Part shown: one piece after another, positions 15,407-24,006 of the stretch
Numbering within the stretch: the first letter of the stretch is position 1
How the letters are laid out: each line of letters starts with the position of its first letter
NCBI GenBank assembly: GCA_023953775.1
Contig: JAMLJD010000045.1
Span: forward strand, 1 to 34,521
Source of the DNA: Rhizobiaceae bacterium
GTDB taxonomy: Bacteria; Pseudomonadota; Alphaproteobacteria; Rhizobiales; Rhizobiaceae
Reading direction: 5' to 3'
Length of the DNA stretch: 34,521 nucleotides
Translations under genes and position numbers: made by a program
Notes under the pieces: model-generated
What the model saw: only the letters and a program-made list of their open reading frames with translations
Told to the model about the DNA's origin: nothing
Database searches by the model: none

Positions 15407-16705
15407 ATGAGCGGTGGACATTCGACCTACTCCCCGAAGACCGGAATCGGACGCTGGTTCGACGCCCGGTTGCCCTTGCCCCGGCTGGTCTACGATTCCT
15501 TCGTGGCCTATCCGGTGCCGCGCAACCTGAACTACGCCTACACGTTCGGCGGTATCCTCACGATCATGCTGGTGGCGCAGATCGTCACCGGCGTCGTGCT
15601 CGCCATGCACTACGGCGCCAACACCGGCATCGCGTTCAACTCGGTCGAGAAGATCATGCGCGACGTCAATTCCGGCTGGCTGCTGCGCTATCTGCATTCG
15701 AACGGCGCGTCGTTCTTCTTCATCGCGGTCTACGTCCACATCTTCCGCGGGCTCTACTACGGCTCCTACAAGGCGCCGCGCGAACTGCTGTGGATCCTCG
15801 GCGTGATCATCTATCTGCTGATGATGGCGACGGCGTTCATGGGCTACGTGCTGCCTTGGGGCCAGATGAGCTTCTGGGGCGCGACCGTCATCACCGGCTT
15901 CTTCACCGCCATCCCGCTGGTCGGCGAGTGGATCCAGCAATTGCTGCTCGGCGGTTTCGCGGTCGACAATCCGACGCTCAACCGCTTCTTCTCGCTGCAC
16001 TACCTGCTGCCGTTCATGATCGCCGGCGTGGTTGTGCTGCATGTCTGGGCCCTGCACGTGACCGGGCAGACCAATCCGACCGGCATCGAGGTGAAGTCGA
16101 AGACGGACACCGTGGCGTTCACGCCCTATGCGACGATCAAGGACGCGTTCGCGATGATCGTCTTCCTGGCGGTGTTCGCCTACTTCGTCTTCTATCTGCC
16201 GAATTTCCTTGGCCATCCGGACAATTACACCGAAGCCAATCCGCTTAAGACGCCGGCCCATATCGTGCCCGAATGGTACTTCCTGCCGTTCTACGCGATC
16301 CTGCGCGCCATCACCTTCAACATCGGACCGATCGACTCCAAGCTCGGCGGTGTGCTCGCCATGTTCGGGGCCATCGCGGTGCTGTTCGTCGTGCCCTGGC
16401 TCGATACGTCGCGGGTCCGCTCGGCGGTCTACCGCCCCTGGTACAAGCTGTTTTTCTGGCTGTTCGTGATCGACGCGATCTTTCTCGGCTGGCTCGGCTC
16501 GCGGCCCGCGGAAGGCACCTACGTTGCGATGGCGCAGGTCGCCACGCTCTACTACTTCGCTTTCTTCCTGGTCATCATGCCCGTCCTGGGGCTGATCGAG
16601 ACGCCGCGACGCCTGCCGAACTCGATCACCGAGGCGGTGCTCGAGCGGAAGAGCGGCGCAGCTCAGCCGGCCGCCATCGCGGCCACTTCCCGGCAAGAAG
16701 CGTGA
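15407..16705 (+). CDS. petB: cytochrome b subunit of the bc1 complex
   Basis: A 432-residue multi-helix membrane protein holding the two b haems and the quinol sites. Visible landmarks are [20 protein letters not shown] with its haem-ligand histidines, [36 protein letters not shown] carrying the second histidine pair, and the Qo-site motif PEWY. Eight main helices fit. The start at 15407 follows GAGGAG (15392-15397), which overlaps the petA stop. The C-terminus ends in an Ala-rich tail after the last helix. Its gene is separate from that of cytochrome c1; in some relatives such as Bradyrhizobium the two are fused as fbcH. The next gene starts 29 bases downstream. Confidence 0.97.
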   Translation: MSGGHSTYSPKTGIGRWFDARLPLPRLVYDSFVAYPVPRNLNYAYTFGGILTIMLVAQIVTGVVLAMHYGANTGIAFNSVEKIMRDVNSGWLLRYLHSNGASFFFIAVYVHIFRGLYYGSYKAPRELLWILGVIIYLLMMATAFMGYVLPWGQMSFWGATVITGFFTAIPLVGEWIQQLLLGGFAVDNPTLNRFFSLHYLLPFMIAGVVVLHVWALHVTGQTNPTGIEVKSKTDTVAFTPYATIKDAFAMIVFLAVFAYFVFYLPNFLGHPDNYTEANPLKTPAHIVPEWYFLPFYAILRAITFNIGPIDSKLGGVLAMFGAIAVLFVVPWLDTSRVRSAVYRPWYKLFFWLFVIDAIFLGWLGSRPAEGTYVAMAQVATLYYFAFFLVIMPVLGLIETPRRLPNSITEAVLERKSGAAQPAAIAATSRQEA

Positions 16706-16734
16706 GCGCATACGAGGCTCGAAAGGACGATTTG

Positions 16735-17592
<858 letters not shown>

Positions 17593-17617
17593 CGCCTCTG
17601 CCAAGACCTATCCTCAG

Positions 17618-17640
17618 GGGCGCTCTCGGGCGCCCTTTTC
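17618..17640 (+). terminator. intrinsic terminator of petABC
   Basis: GGGCGC (17618-17623) and GCGCCC (17630-17635) form a perfect six-pair stem around a six-base loop, followed directly by TTTTC (17636-17640). It sits 25 bases after the petC stop and before apt, so apt needs its own promoter or readthrough. Confidence 0.85.
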
Positions 17641-17685
17641 ATTTCGGCCATGACCGTGCATGAATGGCGTCAGGGGACGGTGCCG

Positions 17686-18231
17686 ATGAGAACAACGCTC
17701 GAAGAAACCTTGCTGTCGGCGATCCGCACGATTCCCGACTATCCCAAGCCCGGCATCCTGTTTCGCGACATCACCACACTGCTTGGCGATGCGCGGGCGT
17801 TCCGGCGAACGGTCGACGAGCTGGTGCATCCTTATGCCGGATCGAAAATCGACAAGATCGCGGGCATCGAGGCGAGAGGCTTCATTCTGGGTGGTGCCAT
17901 CGCCCACCAGCTTTCGGCCGGCTTCGTTCCGATCCGCAAGAAGGGCAAGCTACCGCACGAAATCGTTCGCGTGGCCTACAGCCTCGAATACGGGCTCGAC
18001 GAGATGGAGATGCATCGCGATGCGGTGAAGCCGGGCGACAAGGTCATTCTCGTCGACGACCTGATCGCAACGGGAGGCACTGCGGAAGGTGCGGTGAAGC
18101 TTCTGACGCAGATGGGCGCAGAGATCGTTGCCGCGTGTTTCGTGATCGACCTGCCGGATCTTGGCGGCAGGGCTAAGCTCGAGGCGCTGAACGTCGACGT
18201 GCGGACCCTGATCTCCTTCGAGGGTCACTGA
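17686..18231 (+). CDS. apt: adenine phosphoribosyltransferase
   Basis: A 181-residue enzyme that makes AMP from adenine and PRPP for purine salvage. The N-terminal [20 protein letters not shown] and the flexible hood region ([24 protein letters not shown]) are present, along with the PRPP-binding motif [18 protein letters not shown] use the ATG at 17686 (MRTTLEE), which gives the standard length of about 180; an upstream ATG at 17650 would start only ten bases after the petC terminator and add 12 unrelated residues. No strong promoter is visible in the 45 bases before the gene. It is transcribed towards the DUF6958 gene, whose stop is 22 bases away. Confidence 0.95.
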   Translation: MRTTLEETLLSAIRTIPDYPKPGILFRDITTLLGDARAFRRTVDELVHPYAGSKIDKIAGIEARGFILGGAIAHQLSAGFVPIRKKGKLPHEIVRVAYSLEYGLDEMEMHRDAVKPGDKVILVDDLIATGGTAEGAVKLLTQMGAEIVAACFVIDLPDLGGRAKLEALNVDVRTLISFEGH

Positions 18232-18253
18232 CAGCTGCGTTGTCCTTCGGCCC

Positions 18254-18553
18254 TCAGGACTTGTAAAGCCTTACCGGACTGCCCGTAGCGCGCTTGATGA
18301 CGCCGCGTGCTTCCTGATCGAGCTGGACGGCCTTGAGCCACCATCCGGCCTTCTCCCCGTTGGGGAACTGATCTTGCGGCAGCCGCTTGAGCAGCCGCTT
18401 TTTTGCTTCCGCGACCGTGATGCCGGGGTCGCTTTCGGGCAGCACGGAAAGCAGGGCATCGCGCATCGCCTCGAATTTGGCGCGGTCGAGACGCATGACA
18501 TGACCGGGTGAGGTTATGCTTATGACTTCTATTCTGTCGTCGGTATCAGACAT
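18254..18553 (-). CDS. DUF6958 family protein
   Basis: A 99-residue protein, MSDTDDRIEVISITSPGHVM onward. The pattern RLDRAKFEAMRDALLSVLPE, FPNGEKAGWWLKAVQLDQEA and RGVIKRATGSPVRLYKS fits DUF6958, a small family of unknown function whose fold looks like a winged-helix domain. No catalytic residues are evident. The start (18553) overlaps the stop of the upstream GFA-like gene by eight bases, so the two are probably co-transcribed. An earlier start at 18589 would lie deeper inside the GFA-like gene and adds residues unlike the family. Confidence 0.75.
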   Translation of the reverse strand: MSDTDDRIEVISITSPGHVMRLDRAKFEAMRDALLSVLPESDPGITVAEAKKRLLKRLPQDQFPNGEKAGWWLKAVQLDQEARGVIKRATGSPVRLYKS

Positions 18554-19097
18554 CCAGCGTCCCTCGAATCTGCTCCAGTTTCGGCGCACGGAAACCCATC
18601 GCCGCCCAGGCGGCCAGCAGCCGCAGCATGAAGCGGCCCGAATGCTTGCGATAGCTCGGCAGTGTATCCCGGAATTCGACCCCGTCCGGCCGGTCGGCGG
18701 TCATTGTGCGCATTTCGACGGCGGGCCTGTCTTCCGGCGGAATACGATCGCGATAGACGCTCAGCCAGTGCCCGCCATTGAACTCCAGGAACATCGGGCT
18801 GTTGCAACAGGCCGCAACGATACGGCGGGTGGATGATTTCGGCTTCAGCCTGTGTTCGCGCAACGTCTCGACGCCAGCATCGATAGAGACGCGATCCTTG
18901 CGCTGCAGGACGTATGCCGTTCCGCCGTCCTCGCCGAGCACGGGGAGCGCCCCCGGCAGGCGCTCGAAGACGTGGCCGGCGCTCCGGCAGCTCTCGCAAT
19001 AGCAGATTGCGGTCATGATCGGCGCGCCTTCAAGCGACAGCCGGCATTCGCCACAGCTGCATCGAGCAACGCGCATATTTCCTGATCGATGTGTCAT
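18546..19097 (-). CDS. GFA-like zinc-binding protein (DUF6151-type)
   Basis: A 183-residue protein with two CxCxxC clusters: Cys13, Cys15 and Cys18 in CSCGEC, and Cys32, Cys34 and Cys37 in CYCESC. A further CC pair in VAACCNSPMF completes the zinc-site pattern of the glutathione-dependent formaldehyde-activating (GFA) fold. The C-terminal half (YRKHSGRFMLRLLAAWAAMG) is longer than in classic GFA and resembles the DUF6151 group. GFA-fold proteins are often misnamed as formaldehyde enzymes, so the substrate should be left open. AAGGAG lies seven bases before the ATG at 19097. The gene is divergent from a TetR gene with a 15-base palindrome between them, so TetR repression is likely. It overlaps the DUF6958 gene. 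Confidence 0.72.
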   Translation of the reverse strand: MTHRSGNMRVARCSCGECRLSLEGAPIMTAICYCESCRSAGHVFERLPGALPVLGEDGGTAYVLQRKDRVSIDAGVETLREHRLKPKSSTRRIVAACCNSPMFLEFNGGHWLSVYRDRIPPEDRPAVEMRTMTADRPDGVEFRDTLPSYRKHSGRFMLRLLAAWAAMGFRAPKLEQIRGTLDV

Positions 19098-19118
19098 CGG
19101 CGCTCCTTGAGGAGCTAG

Positions 19119-19133
19119 ACTGGACGGTCCAGT
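19119..19133. promoter_or_regulatory. TetR operator candidate, 15-bp perfect palindrome
   Basis: ACTGGAC (19119-19125) and GTCCAGT (19127-19133) are exact reverse complements around one central base. The element lies between the divergent GFA-like and TetR genes. A consensus -35 TTGACA for the GFA-like gene lies just upstream on the minus strand (19145-19140). A plus-strand promoter for the TetR gene (TTGAAT 19134-19139, 17-base spacer, TAGATT 19157-19162) abuts the palindrome. Binding here could block both. Confidence 0.65.
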
Positions 19134-19207
19134 TTGAATTGTCAACGAACCTGCCGTAGATTGCGATTTGCGGGTGAAAAGGCGACGGTATGATGGGAAG
19201 GGGTTCG

Positions 19208-19825
19208 ATGGCACGATCCGAGCGGATACGCTCAGCCATTCTGGCAGCTGCGGCGGACCAGTTTCTCGATCGGGGCTTCCTCGGCGCGAGCATGGACGAC
19301 ATCGCGGCCGTGGCCAGCGTGTCGAAGCAGACCGTATACGCACACTTCGAAAACAAGGAATCCCTGTTCCTGGCGATGGTCCGCGGTCTAACCGGTGCCG
19401 CGAGCGACAGCTTCCAGGAGCAGCTCGGCGAGCCGGCGAGCGGTGAACCCGTGGATCAGTTCCTGCTCGCATTCGCGCGCCTTCAACTGCACATCGTGAT
19501 GACGCCACGACTTATGCGGCTTCGCCGCCTGGCGATCGGCGAGGCGGGGCGCTTTCCGGAACTCGGCAGGGCGCTTCACGAAAAGGGGCCGGCGCGGTCG
19601 ATCGACAAGCTCGCGCGCGCCTTTTCAAGCTACAGAAAGGCTGGGCACCTGAGCATGCGCGACGACCGGGAGGCGGCCGCGTTCTTCAACTGGCTGGTCA
19701 TGGGTGGCCCCGTCAATGCGGTGATGCTGCTTGGGGATGAGGAGATCCTCGACGGGCACGCGATCGATCGGCATTCCCGCGAGGCGGTTCGCATATTCCT
19801 CGCGGCTTACGGCGCCAAACCATGA
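19208..19825 (+). CDS. TetR/AcrR-family regulator
   Basis: A 205-residue regulator. The N-terminal helix-turn-helix reads ILAAAADQFLDRGFLGASMD followed by DIAAVASVSKQTVYAHFENKE. The C-terminal ligand domain contains RLMRLRRLAIGEAGRFPELG, which resembles the AefR-like TetR C-terminal domain. The start at 19208 (MARSERIRS) is preferred because AAGGGG lies upstream at a fitting distance; ATGs at 19190 and 19193 are alternatives. The gene is divergent from the GFA-like gene and probably represses it through the palindrome at 19119-19133. It runs tail to tail with a MaoC gene 24 bases away, which is more likely independent. Confidence 0.88.
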   Translation: MARSERIRSAILAAAADQFLDRGFLGASMDDIAAVASVSKQTVYAHFENKESLFLAMVRGLTGAASDSFQEQLGEPASGEPVDQFLLAFARLQLHIVMTPRLMRLRRLAIGEAGRFPELGRALHEKGPARSIDKLARAFSSYRKAGHLSMRDDREAAAFFNWLVMGGPVNAVMLLGDEEILDGHAIDRHSREAVRIFLAAYGAKP

Positions 19826-19849
19826 CACATGAGGGAATTCGCCCTCCGG

Positions 19850-20332
19850 TCAGGCGGCGGCCATTCCGGCCTTGACGAGGATAGCGCTGTCGAACTCGAG
19901 CACTTTCGGGCCGTCCTCGACAAACGCTTCGCACTTCACCGAAAGCATGTGCCATCCCGGCCGGGACGCGAGCGGTCGGTGTGATGTTGCCATTCGCGAG
20001 AAGCGGATCGTCTCTCCGGCGTAGACGGGCCGCAGCCATTTGAGATCGGAGATTCCTGCGGAGGGACCGAATTCCGGTCGCGGTTCCTGCCCCTCCCACG
20101 GGCCGGAGTACAATCGCTCGCGCGTTTCGAGATTGTGGCGCATCCACATCGCGCAAGTGTGCCAGCCCGATGCGCAAAGCCTGCCGAACACACTCTTCTC
20201 GGCCTTCTCCTCGTCGAGATGGAACGGCTGCGGGTCGTACTTTGCTGCGAACGCCTTGATCTCGTCCGGCTGAAACGTATGCGATCCCAGATCCACCGTG
20301 ATGCCGACCTGGAAATAGGCGTCGAGATTCAT
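19850..20332 (-). CDS. MaoC-family dehydratase, second of an overlapping pair
   Basis: A 160-residue hot-dog-fold protein. The hydratase-type motif is KYDPQPFHLDEEKA, with candidate catalytic Asp33 and His38, followed by CASGWHTCAMWMR. Family members hydrate enoyl-CoAs or dehydrate hydroxyacyl-CoAs. Overall the protein is similar to its upstream neighbour but diverged, with an insertion GPWEGQEPRPEFGPSAGISD in the middle. The start overlaps the stop of the first MaoC gene as ATGA (20329-20332). Two short MaoC proteins encoded side by side usually suggest a heterodimer or two-subunit hydratase. No acyl-CoA dehydrogenase or thiolase is near, so the pathway is unknown. Confidence 0.88.
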   Translation of the reverse strand: MNLDAYFQVGITVDLGSHTFQPDEIKAFAAKYDPQPFHLDEEKAEKSVFGRLCASGWHTCAMWMRHNLETRERLYSGPWEGQEPRPEFGPSAGISDLKWLRPVYAGETIRFSRMATSHRPLASRPGWHMLSVKCEAFVEDGPKVLEFDSAILVKAGMAAA

Positions 20333-20793
20333 GCCGCCACCCCGTCGCGGGTGAGAAACATGCCGGTATTGGCCATTTCAAGGACGATCTCGCCGCGCTG
20401 GTTGACGAGTTCGTGCCGACACGTGACGAAGCCGAGCGTCGGCCGTTTGGCAGACAGCCGCTTGCCGGTGACCACGGTGCGTCCGGTGAGCGTATCGCCG
20501 GCCAGCACCGGCTTTCGCCATTTCGCATAGTCGACGCCGGGCGCGCCCTGCGACGTCGAGTCCAGCACGAACGCGTCGCACATCATGCGCATGAAGATGC
20601 TGCACGTATGCCAGCCGGAGGCGGCCAGCCCGCCCAGCATCGATGCCTCGCCGGCTTCGGCGTCGAGATGCATGGGCTGAGGGTCGAACTGGCTCGCGAA
20701 TTCGATGATCTCCTCTGCGGTGACGGTCCTGGTTCCCAGAACCAGTGTCGCGCCTTCCTCGAAGTCCTCGTAGGCCCACGTCTTCGCGGTCAT
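20329..20793 (-). CDS. MaoC-family dehydratase, first of an overlapping pair
   Basis: A 154-residue hot-dog-fold protein, MTAKTWAYEDFEEGATLVLG onward. The active-site motif is QFDPQPMHLDAEAG, with candidate Asp38 and His43, followed by AASGWHTCSIFMRM. Both paralogues keep the Asp and His, so neither looks like a purely structural partner. Translation of the second gene is probably coupled through the ATGA overlap. Upstream is a 71-base gap to the stop of the membrane hydrolase gene on the same strand; a promoter could sit there, but no clear hexamers stand out. Confidence 0.88.
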   Translation of the reverse strand: MTAKTWAYEDFEEGATLVLGTRTVTAEEIIEFASQFDPQPMHLDAEAGEASMLGGLAASGWHTCSIFMRMMCDAFVLDSTSQGAPGVDYAKWRKPVLAGDTLTGRTVVTGKRLSAKRPTLGFVTCRHELVNQRGEIVLEMANTGMFLTRDGVAA

Positions 20794-20864
20794 GCCGGGT
20801 TCCTGTTCAAGTTTGTACAGTCACCATGGCGTGCACGCGCCGCGGATGCAAGCTGGAGCGGGCA

Positions 20865-21506
20865 TCACATCTGGTGATCGGCGATCGACATGACGAAGTA
20901 GACCGGCACGGCGACATACATGATGATCGCAAGCGCGCACAGGACACGGACCCAGAAGGCGGTGAAGCGGCGCCACAGGATGACCGCACAGGCGATACCC
21001 ATCAGCGCCTCGACAGCACTCCAGTAGGAGCCGTAGTGGGCAGGATCCCAATAGGAGACCGGCGATCGGAACTTCCATGCCGAGACCGGCCAGAACTGGG
21101 AATGGGCGTCGTCGTGGTGAAGCAGAAAATCGGCAGCGGCGTGGAGCAGAATCGCGGCGGCGAAAATCGTCAGGACTTCGCCGAAGCGGGCGGGACGGCC
21201 TTCAACCGGGGCGAAAATCGCTGTCGCGCCCTCCTGCCTGCGCCAAAGCACCAGCCCAATCAGAAAGAGAGCCCCGAAGATGACGAAGGAATGGCTGGCG
21301 CCCATGATGGATGGCATCGGCTCCTGCCAGTACAGGTCGCGAAATATCTCGGAATTGGAGTATCCGGCGACGCGCATGGACAGGAAGAAGAGATAAAGGG
21401 GGACGTCGGGAACGAGGCTGCCCACCACCGCAGCGATATTGCGCGCCGGCATCGCCCGGCGAGTGAAGATGGCGGCGCCCAAAAGAACATGCGACTGGGT
21501 ATTCAT
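20865..21506 (-). CDS. YdjM-like membrane protein, predicted metal-dependent hydrolase family
   Basis: A 213-residue protein with about five membrane segments. The N-terminal MNTQSHVLLGAAIFTRRAMP holds a histidine in the first helix. Further histidine- and aspartate-rich motifs are VPDVPLYLFFLS, ASHSFVIFG, and LLHAAADFLLHHDDAHSQFW followed by PVSYWDP. This matches the inner-membrane, potentially metal-binding YdjM/LexA-regulated hydrolase family. Genes of this kind are sometimes annotated as CobQ, which I think is wrong because there is no amidotransferase domain. I chose the ATG at 21506; a longer frame upstream has no family resemblance. It is divergent from the Crp/Fnr gene across 241 bases. 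Confidence 0.72.
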   Translation of the reverse strand: MNTQSHVLLGAAIFTRRAMPARNIAAVVGSLVPDVPLYLFFLSMRVAGYSNSEIFRDLYWQEPMPSIMGASHSFVIFGALFLIGLVLWRRQEGATAIFAPVEGRPARFGEVLTIFAAAILLHAAADFLLHHDDAHSQFWPVSAWKFRSPVSYWDPAHYGSYWSAVEALMGIACAVILWRRFTAFWVRVLCALAIIMYVAVPVYFVMSIADHQM

Positions 21507-21591
21507 GTGCTCGGTCCTCGCACGTTTTCCGATCCGGAGGCGGACGGCTCGCCTAGCCATGAGGATCGCGCAAATCGCCTGACGTCGCAAT

Positions 21592-21655
21592 CGGCAGGGC
21601 TGCCGCGTGTGCGGGCCAGTGTTGCCGGTTGCCTGTCTTGGCGCAGACACCGGCA
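21592..21655. other. two dyads in the hydrolase/Crp intergenic region
   Basis: CGGCAG (21592-21597) and CTGCCG (21600-21605) form a perfect dyad with a two-base centre. A second, bulged hairpin pairs TGCCGG (21623-21628) and TGTCT (21634-21638) with AGACA and CCGGCA (21645-21655) around a six-base loop. These lie 90-150 bases before the Crp/Fnr start. They may be control sites for either gene; there is no T-run to suggest a terminator. Confidence 0.3.
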
Positions 21656-21747
21656 GGGTCGGAATTGCGCGCAAAGTCTGTTTCCATGCGCGTAACCGTG
21701 CGCGACAATGGCGGCTCCCACGCCATGCGCAAAGCCGGATCAAGCCA

Positions 21748-22413
21748 ATGCATTCCCGTCTGTCCGACATCGCCGGCCCGCTCGATGCCGACAGCCGCGA
21801 GCGTCTCGCGCAACTCAAGTCCATGCATCTGGCCGAGGGGTCAGTCCTGTTTCGGCCCGGAGACGAGGCGAAGGGCTTCGTGCTCGTCAGGTCAGGCCGT
21901 ATCGCCGTCTATCTGACGGGACCCAACGGCCGGGAGATCCTTCTCTACGCGGTGGAGCCGGGCGAGACCTGTATCCAGACCACGCTGGGCATTCTCGGCG
22001 GGCAGCATTACACGGGCGAGGCGATTGCCGAGACGGCCGTCGAGATCACCGTGATCCCGCGCGCCATGTTTCTCGACCTGATGGAGCGGTCGGCGGGTTT
22101 CCGCCGTTTCGTGTTCCGGGCGTTCGCCGACCGGATGGCCGACGTCACCCGCGTGCTGGAGCAGGTCGCGTTCGTGCGCATCGAGGAACGGCTTGCGGCC
22201 GTGCTTCTTGAACGGGCGGGAGATGACGGTGTCGTCCGCCTGACGCATCAGCAGATCGCCACCCTGATCGGGTCGGCGCGCGAGGTGGTCTCGCGGCGGC
22301 TCGAGACGTTTGCGACCAAGGGCCTGGTCGATCTCGACCGCGGACGGGTGCGTCTGGCGAGCCGCGAACGTCTGCGGGCGGTTGCAATGCGGGAAATGTC
22401 ACAGCCGCGGTGA
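21748..22413 (+). CDS. Crp/Fnr-family transcriptional regulator
   Basis: A 221-residue regulator. The cyclic-nucleotide-like domain runs from about residue 20 to 130 (GDEAKGFVLVRSGRIAVYLT). The winged helix includes LTHQQIATLIGSAREVVSRR followed by LETF. There is no N-terminal FNR-type cysteine cluster. One cysteine occurs in GETCIQTTLGIL, a position where DUF2892-linked Crp proteins, as I recall, often carry redox cysteines. The start at 21748 gives the usual length; an upstream in-frame ATG at 21607 would add 47 atypical residues. A 15-base palindrome overlaps the stop codon and a DUF2892 gene follows 95 bases later, which suggests direct control of that gene. Confidence 0.9.
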   Translation: MHSRLSDIAGPLDADSRERLAQLKSMHLAEGSVLFRPGDEAKGFVLVRSGRIAVYLTGPNGREILLYAVEPGETCIQTTLGILGGQHYTGEAIAETAVEITVIPRAMFLDLMERSAGFRRFVFRAFADRMADVTRVLEQVAFVRIEERLAAVLLERAGDDGVVRLTHQQIATLIGSAREVVSRRLETFATKGLVDLDRGRVRLASRERLRAVAMREMSQPR

Positions 22414-22423
22414 CAAGGTCACC
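22409..22423. promoter_or_regulatory. 15-bp inverted repeat between the Crp/Fnr and DUF2892 genes
   Basis: GGTGAC (22409-22414) and GTCACC (22418-22423) are perfect complements around three bases. The half-sites resemble the Crp core GTGA/TCAC, but the centre is one base shorter (GTGA-N5-TCAC against N6 in E. coli). It overlaps the stop codon of the Crp/Fnr gene and lies 86 bases before the DUF2892 start. Confidence 0.5.
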
Positions 22424-22508
22424 GACACGGATCTTCGACGCGCCTATGGTTGCGTATCGGCGGATGCGGGTCGTGCCGCTTCGCTCACATCAAAGAAGGA
22501 ACGAGACC

Positions 22509-22715
22509 ATGTTCAAGACCAACGAAGGAACTGTCGACCGTGCACTTCGCGTCATCGTCGGCGTGGTGCTTCTGGCGCTGTTCTTCCTCTATCCCGGCGC
22601 ATCGTGGCGCTACTTCGCGCTTATCGGCATCGTGCCGATCGTGACCGGCCTCGTCGGCTGGTGCCCGCTCTACTCTATGCTCGGCCTGTCGACCTGCCCG
22701 GCAAAGCGCGCGTGA
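22509..22715 (+). CDS. DUF2892 (YgaP-type transmembrane) protein
   Basis: A 68-residue inner-membrane protein. The N-terminus NEGTVDRALRVIVGVVLLAL opens the first helix. A short loop and a second helix end in GWCPLYSMLGLSTCPAKRA, with the two cysteines typical of the family. In E. coli YgaP this domain is fused to a rhodanese; stand-alone copies often sit beside Crp/Fnr regulators and sulfur genes, as here. GAAGGA lies eight bases before the ATG. The role is presumably linked to reactive sulfur handling, but that is inference. No rhodanese is adjacent; the only one in the window is at 32214. Confidence 0.85.
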   Translation: MFKTNEGTVDRALRVIVGVVLLALFFLYPGASWRYFALIGIVPIVTGLVGWCPLYSMLGLSTCPAKRA

Positions 22716-22760
22716 TCCTTGCATCGGTGGGGCCGCGATGGCGAAACGGCCCATGGAGCG

Positions 22761-22778
22761 TGGCCGCCGCAACGGCCA
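22761..22778. other. hairpin between DUF2892 and ychF stops
   Basis: TGGCCG (22761-22766) and CGGCCA (22773-22778) form a perfect stem with a six-base loop in the short gap between convergent genes. It lacks a T-run on either strand, so it is at most a weak bidirectional terminator. Confidence 0.3.
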
Positions 22779-22799
22779 TATGCACGTCCGGGCCGGTAG

Positions 22800-23903
22800 T
22801 CAGGTGTTGAACTTGAACAGCATCACATCGCCGTCCTGGACGATATATTCCTTGCCTTCATCGCGTGCCTTGCCGGCTTCCTTGGCCGCCACCTCGCCGC
22901 CAAGGGCGACGAAATCCCCGAATGCGATGGTCTGGGCGCGGATGAAACCGCGCTCGAAGTCGGTGTGGATCACGCCGGCAGCCTGGGGTGCCTTCGACCC
23001 TTTCTCGACGGTCCAGGCGCGGGCTTCCTTTGGCCCGGCCGTGAAGAAGGTAATCAGGTCAAGGAGTTCGTAGCCGGCGCGAATGAGACGGTCGAGGCCA
23101 GGCTCTTCGAGGCCGAGCGAATCCAAGAACTCGCGGGCATCTTCGTCGGGAAGCTGGGCTACCTCGGCCTCGATGGCGGCTGAGATGACGACCGTGCGGG
23201 CGCCCTGTGCCTCGGCCATCTTCGAGACCGCCCGCGAATGATCATTTCCGCTGGCCGCGTCGGCCTCGGCGACGTTGCAGACATAAAGGACCGGCTTCGA
23301 GGTCAGCAGGTTCAGTCCCTGCAGGATCGCCAGATCCTCGGCCGCGATACCGTCGAGGAGCAACCGGACCGGCTTGCCGTCCTGGAGCAGCGCCAGAGCC
23401 TTCTCCATCATGGGAAGCACGGTCATGGCTTCCTTTTCCTTGCCTGTGGCGCGCTTGCGCGTCTGGACGATGCGCCGCTCCAGGCTCTCGAGGTCCGACA
23501 GCATCAGCTCGGTCTCGACCGTCTCGGCATCCGCCACGGGATCGATGCGGCCTTCGACATGGGTGATGTCGTCATCCTCGAAGCAGCGCAGCACATGGAC
23601 GATCGCGTCGACCTCGCGGATATTGGCGAGGAACTGATTGCCGAGGCCTTCGCCTTTCGATGCGCCGCGTACGAGGCCCGCGATATCGACGAATGAAATG
23701 CGTGTGGGGACGATCTCTTTCGACTTGGCGATGCGCGCGATGTCCTTCAGACGCGGGTCCGGCACGGCGACCTCGCCGGTATTCGGCTCGATGGTGCAGA
23801 AAGGATAGTTCGCGGCCTGTGCCGCGGCGGTCTTTGTCAGGGCGTTGAAAAGCGTCGACTTGCCGACATTGGGCAGGCCGACGATGCCGCATTTGAAACC
23901 CAT
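22800..23903 (-). CDS. ychF: redox-regulated ATPase YchF (OLA1 type)
   Basis: A 367-residue Obg-like P-loop ATPase of standard length. The G1 motif GLPNVGKST, the switch region TRISFVDIAGLVRGASKGEG followed by LGNQFL, and the altered G4 motif CNVAEAD (in place of NKxD) explain the preference for ATP over GTP. A coiled-coil stretch lies in the middle, and the C-terminal TGS domain ends FGDFVALGGEV ... GDVMLFKFNT. YchF binds ribosomes and has been linked to oxidative-stress tolerance. It stands alone on the minus strand. In many relatives ychF follows rplY and pth; here those lie 2.8 kb upstream (higher coordinates) on the same strand, with a TetR/acyl-CoA ligase module between. Confidence 0.97.
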   Translation of the reverse strand: MGFKCGIVGLPNVGKSTLFNALTKTAAAQAANYPFCTIEPNTGEVAVPDPRLKDIARIAKSKEIVPTRISFVDIAGLVRGASKGEGLGNQFLANIREVDAIVHVLRCFEDDDITHVEGRIDPVADAETVETELMLSDLESLERRIVQTRKRATGKEKEAMTVLPMMEKALALLQDGKPVRLLLDGIAAEDLAILQGLNLLTSKPVLYVCNVAEADAASGNDHSRAVSKMAEAQGARTVVISAAIEAEVAQLPDEDAREFLDSLGLEEPGLDRLIRAGYELLDLITFFTAGPKEARAWTVEKGSKAPQAAGVIHTDFERGFIRAQTIAFGDFVALGGEVAAKEAGKARDEGKEYIVQDGDVMLFKFNT

Positions 23904-24006
23904 GATGCGTTTGTCCCGTCAGCTTTCGAGGAGTTGAGGAGGGCTATGGGAAATGCGACACGCCGCGTCAAGGCCGGAAGCGCGCTCCAGAGCTGTGCCG
24001 GTTCTT

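Noticed and set aside
20865..21506. CobQ-type cobalamin enzyme
   Set aside because: A name sometimes given to this family, but the protein is a small multi-helix membrane protein with no amidotransferase or ATP-binding motif.
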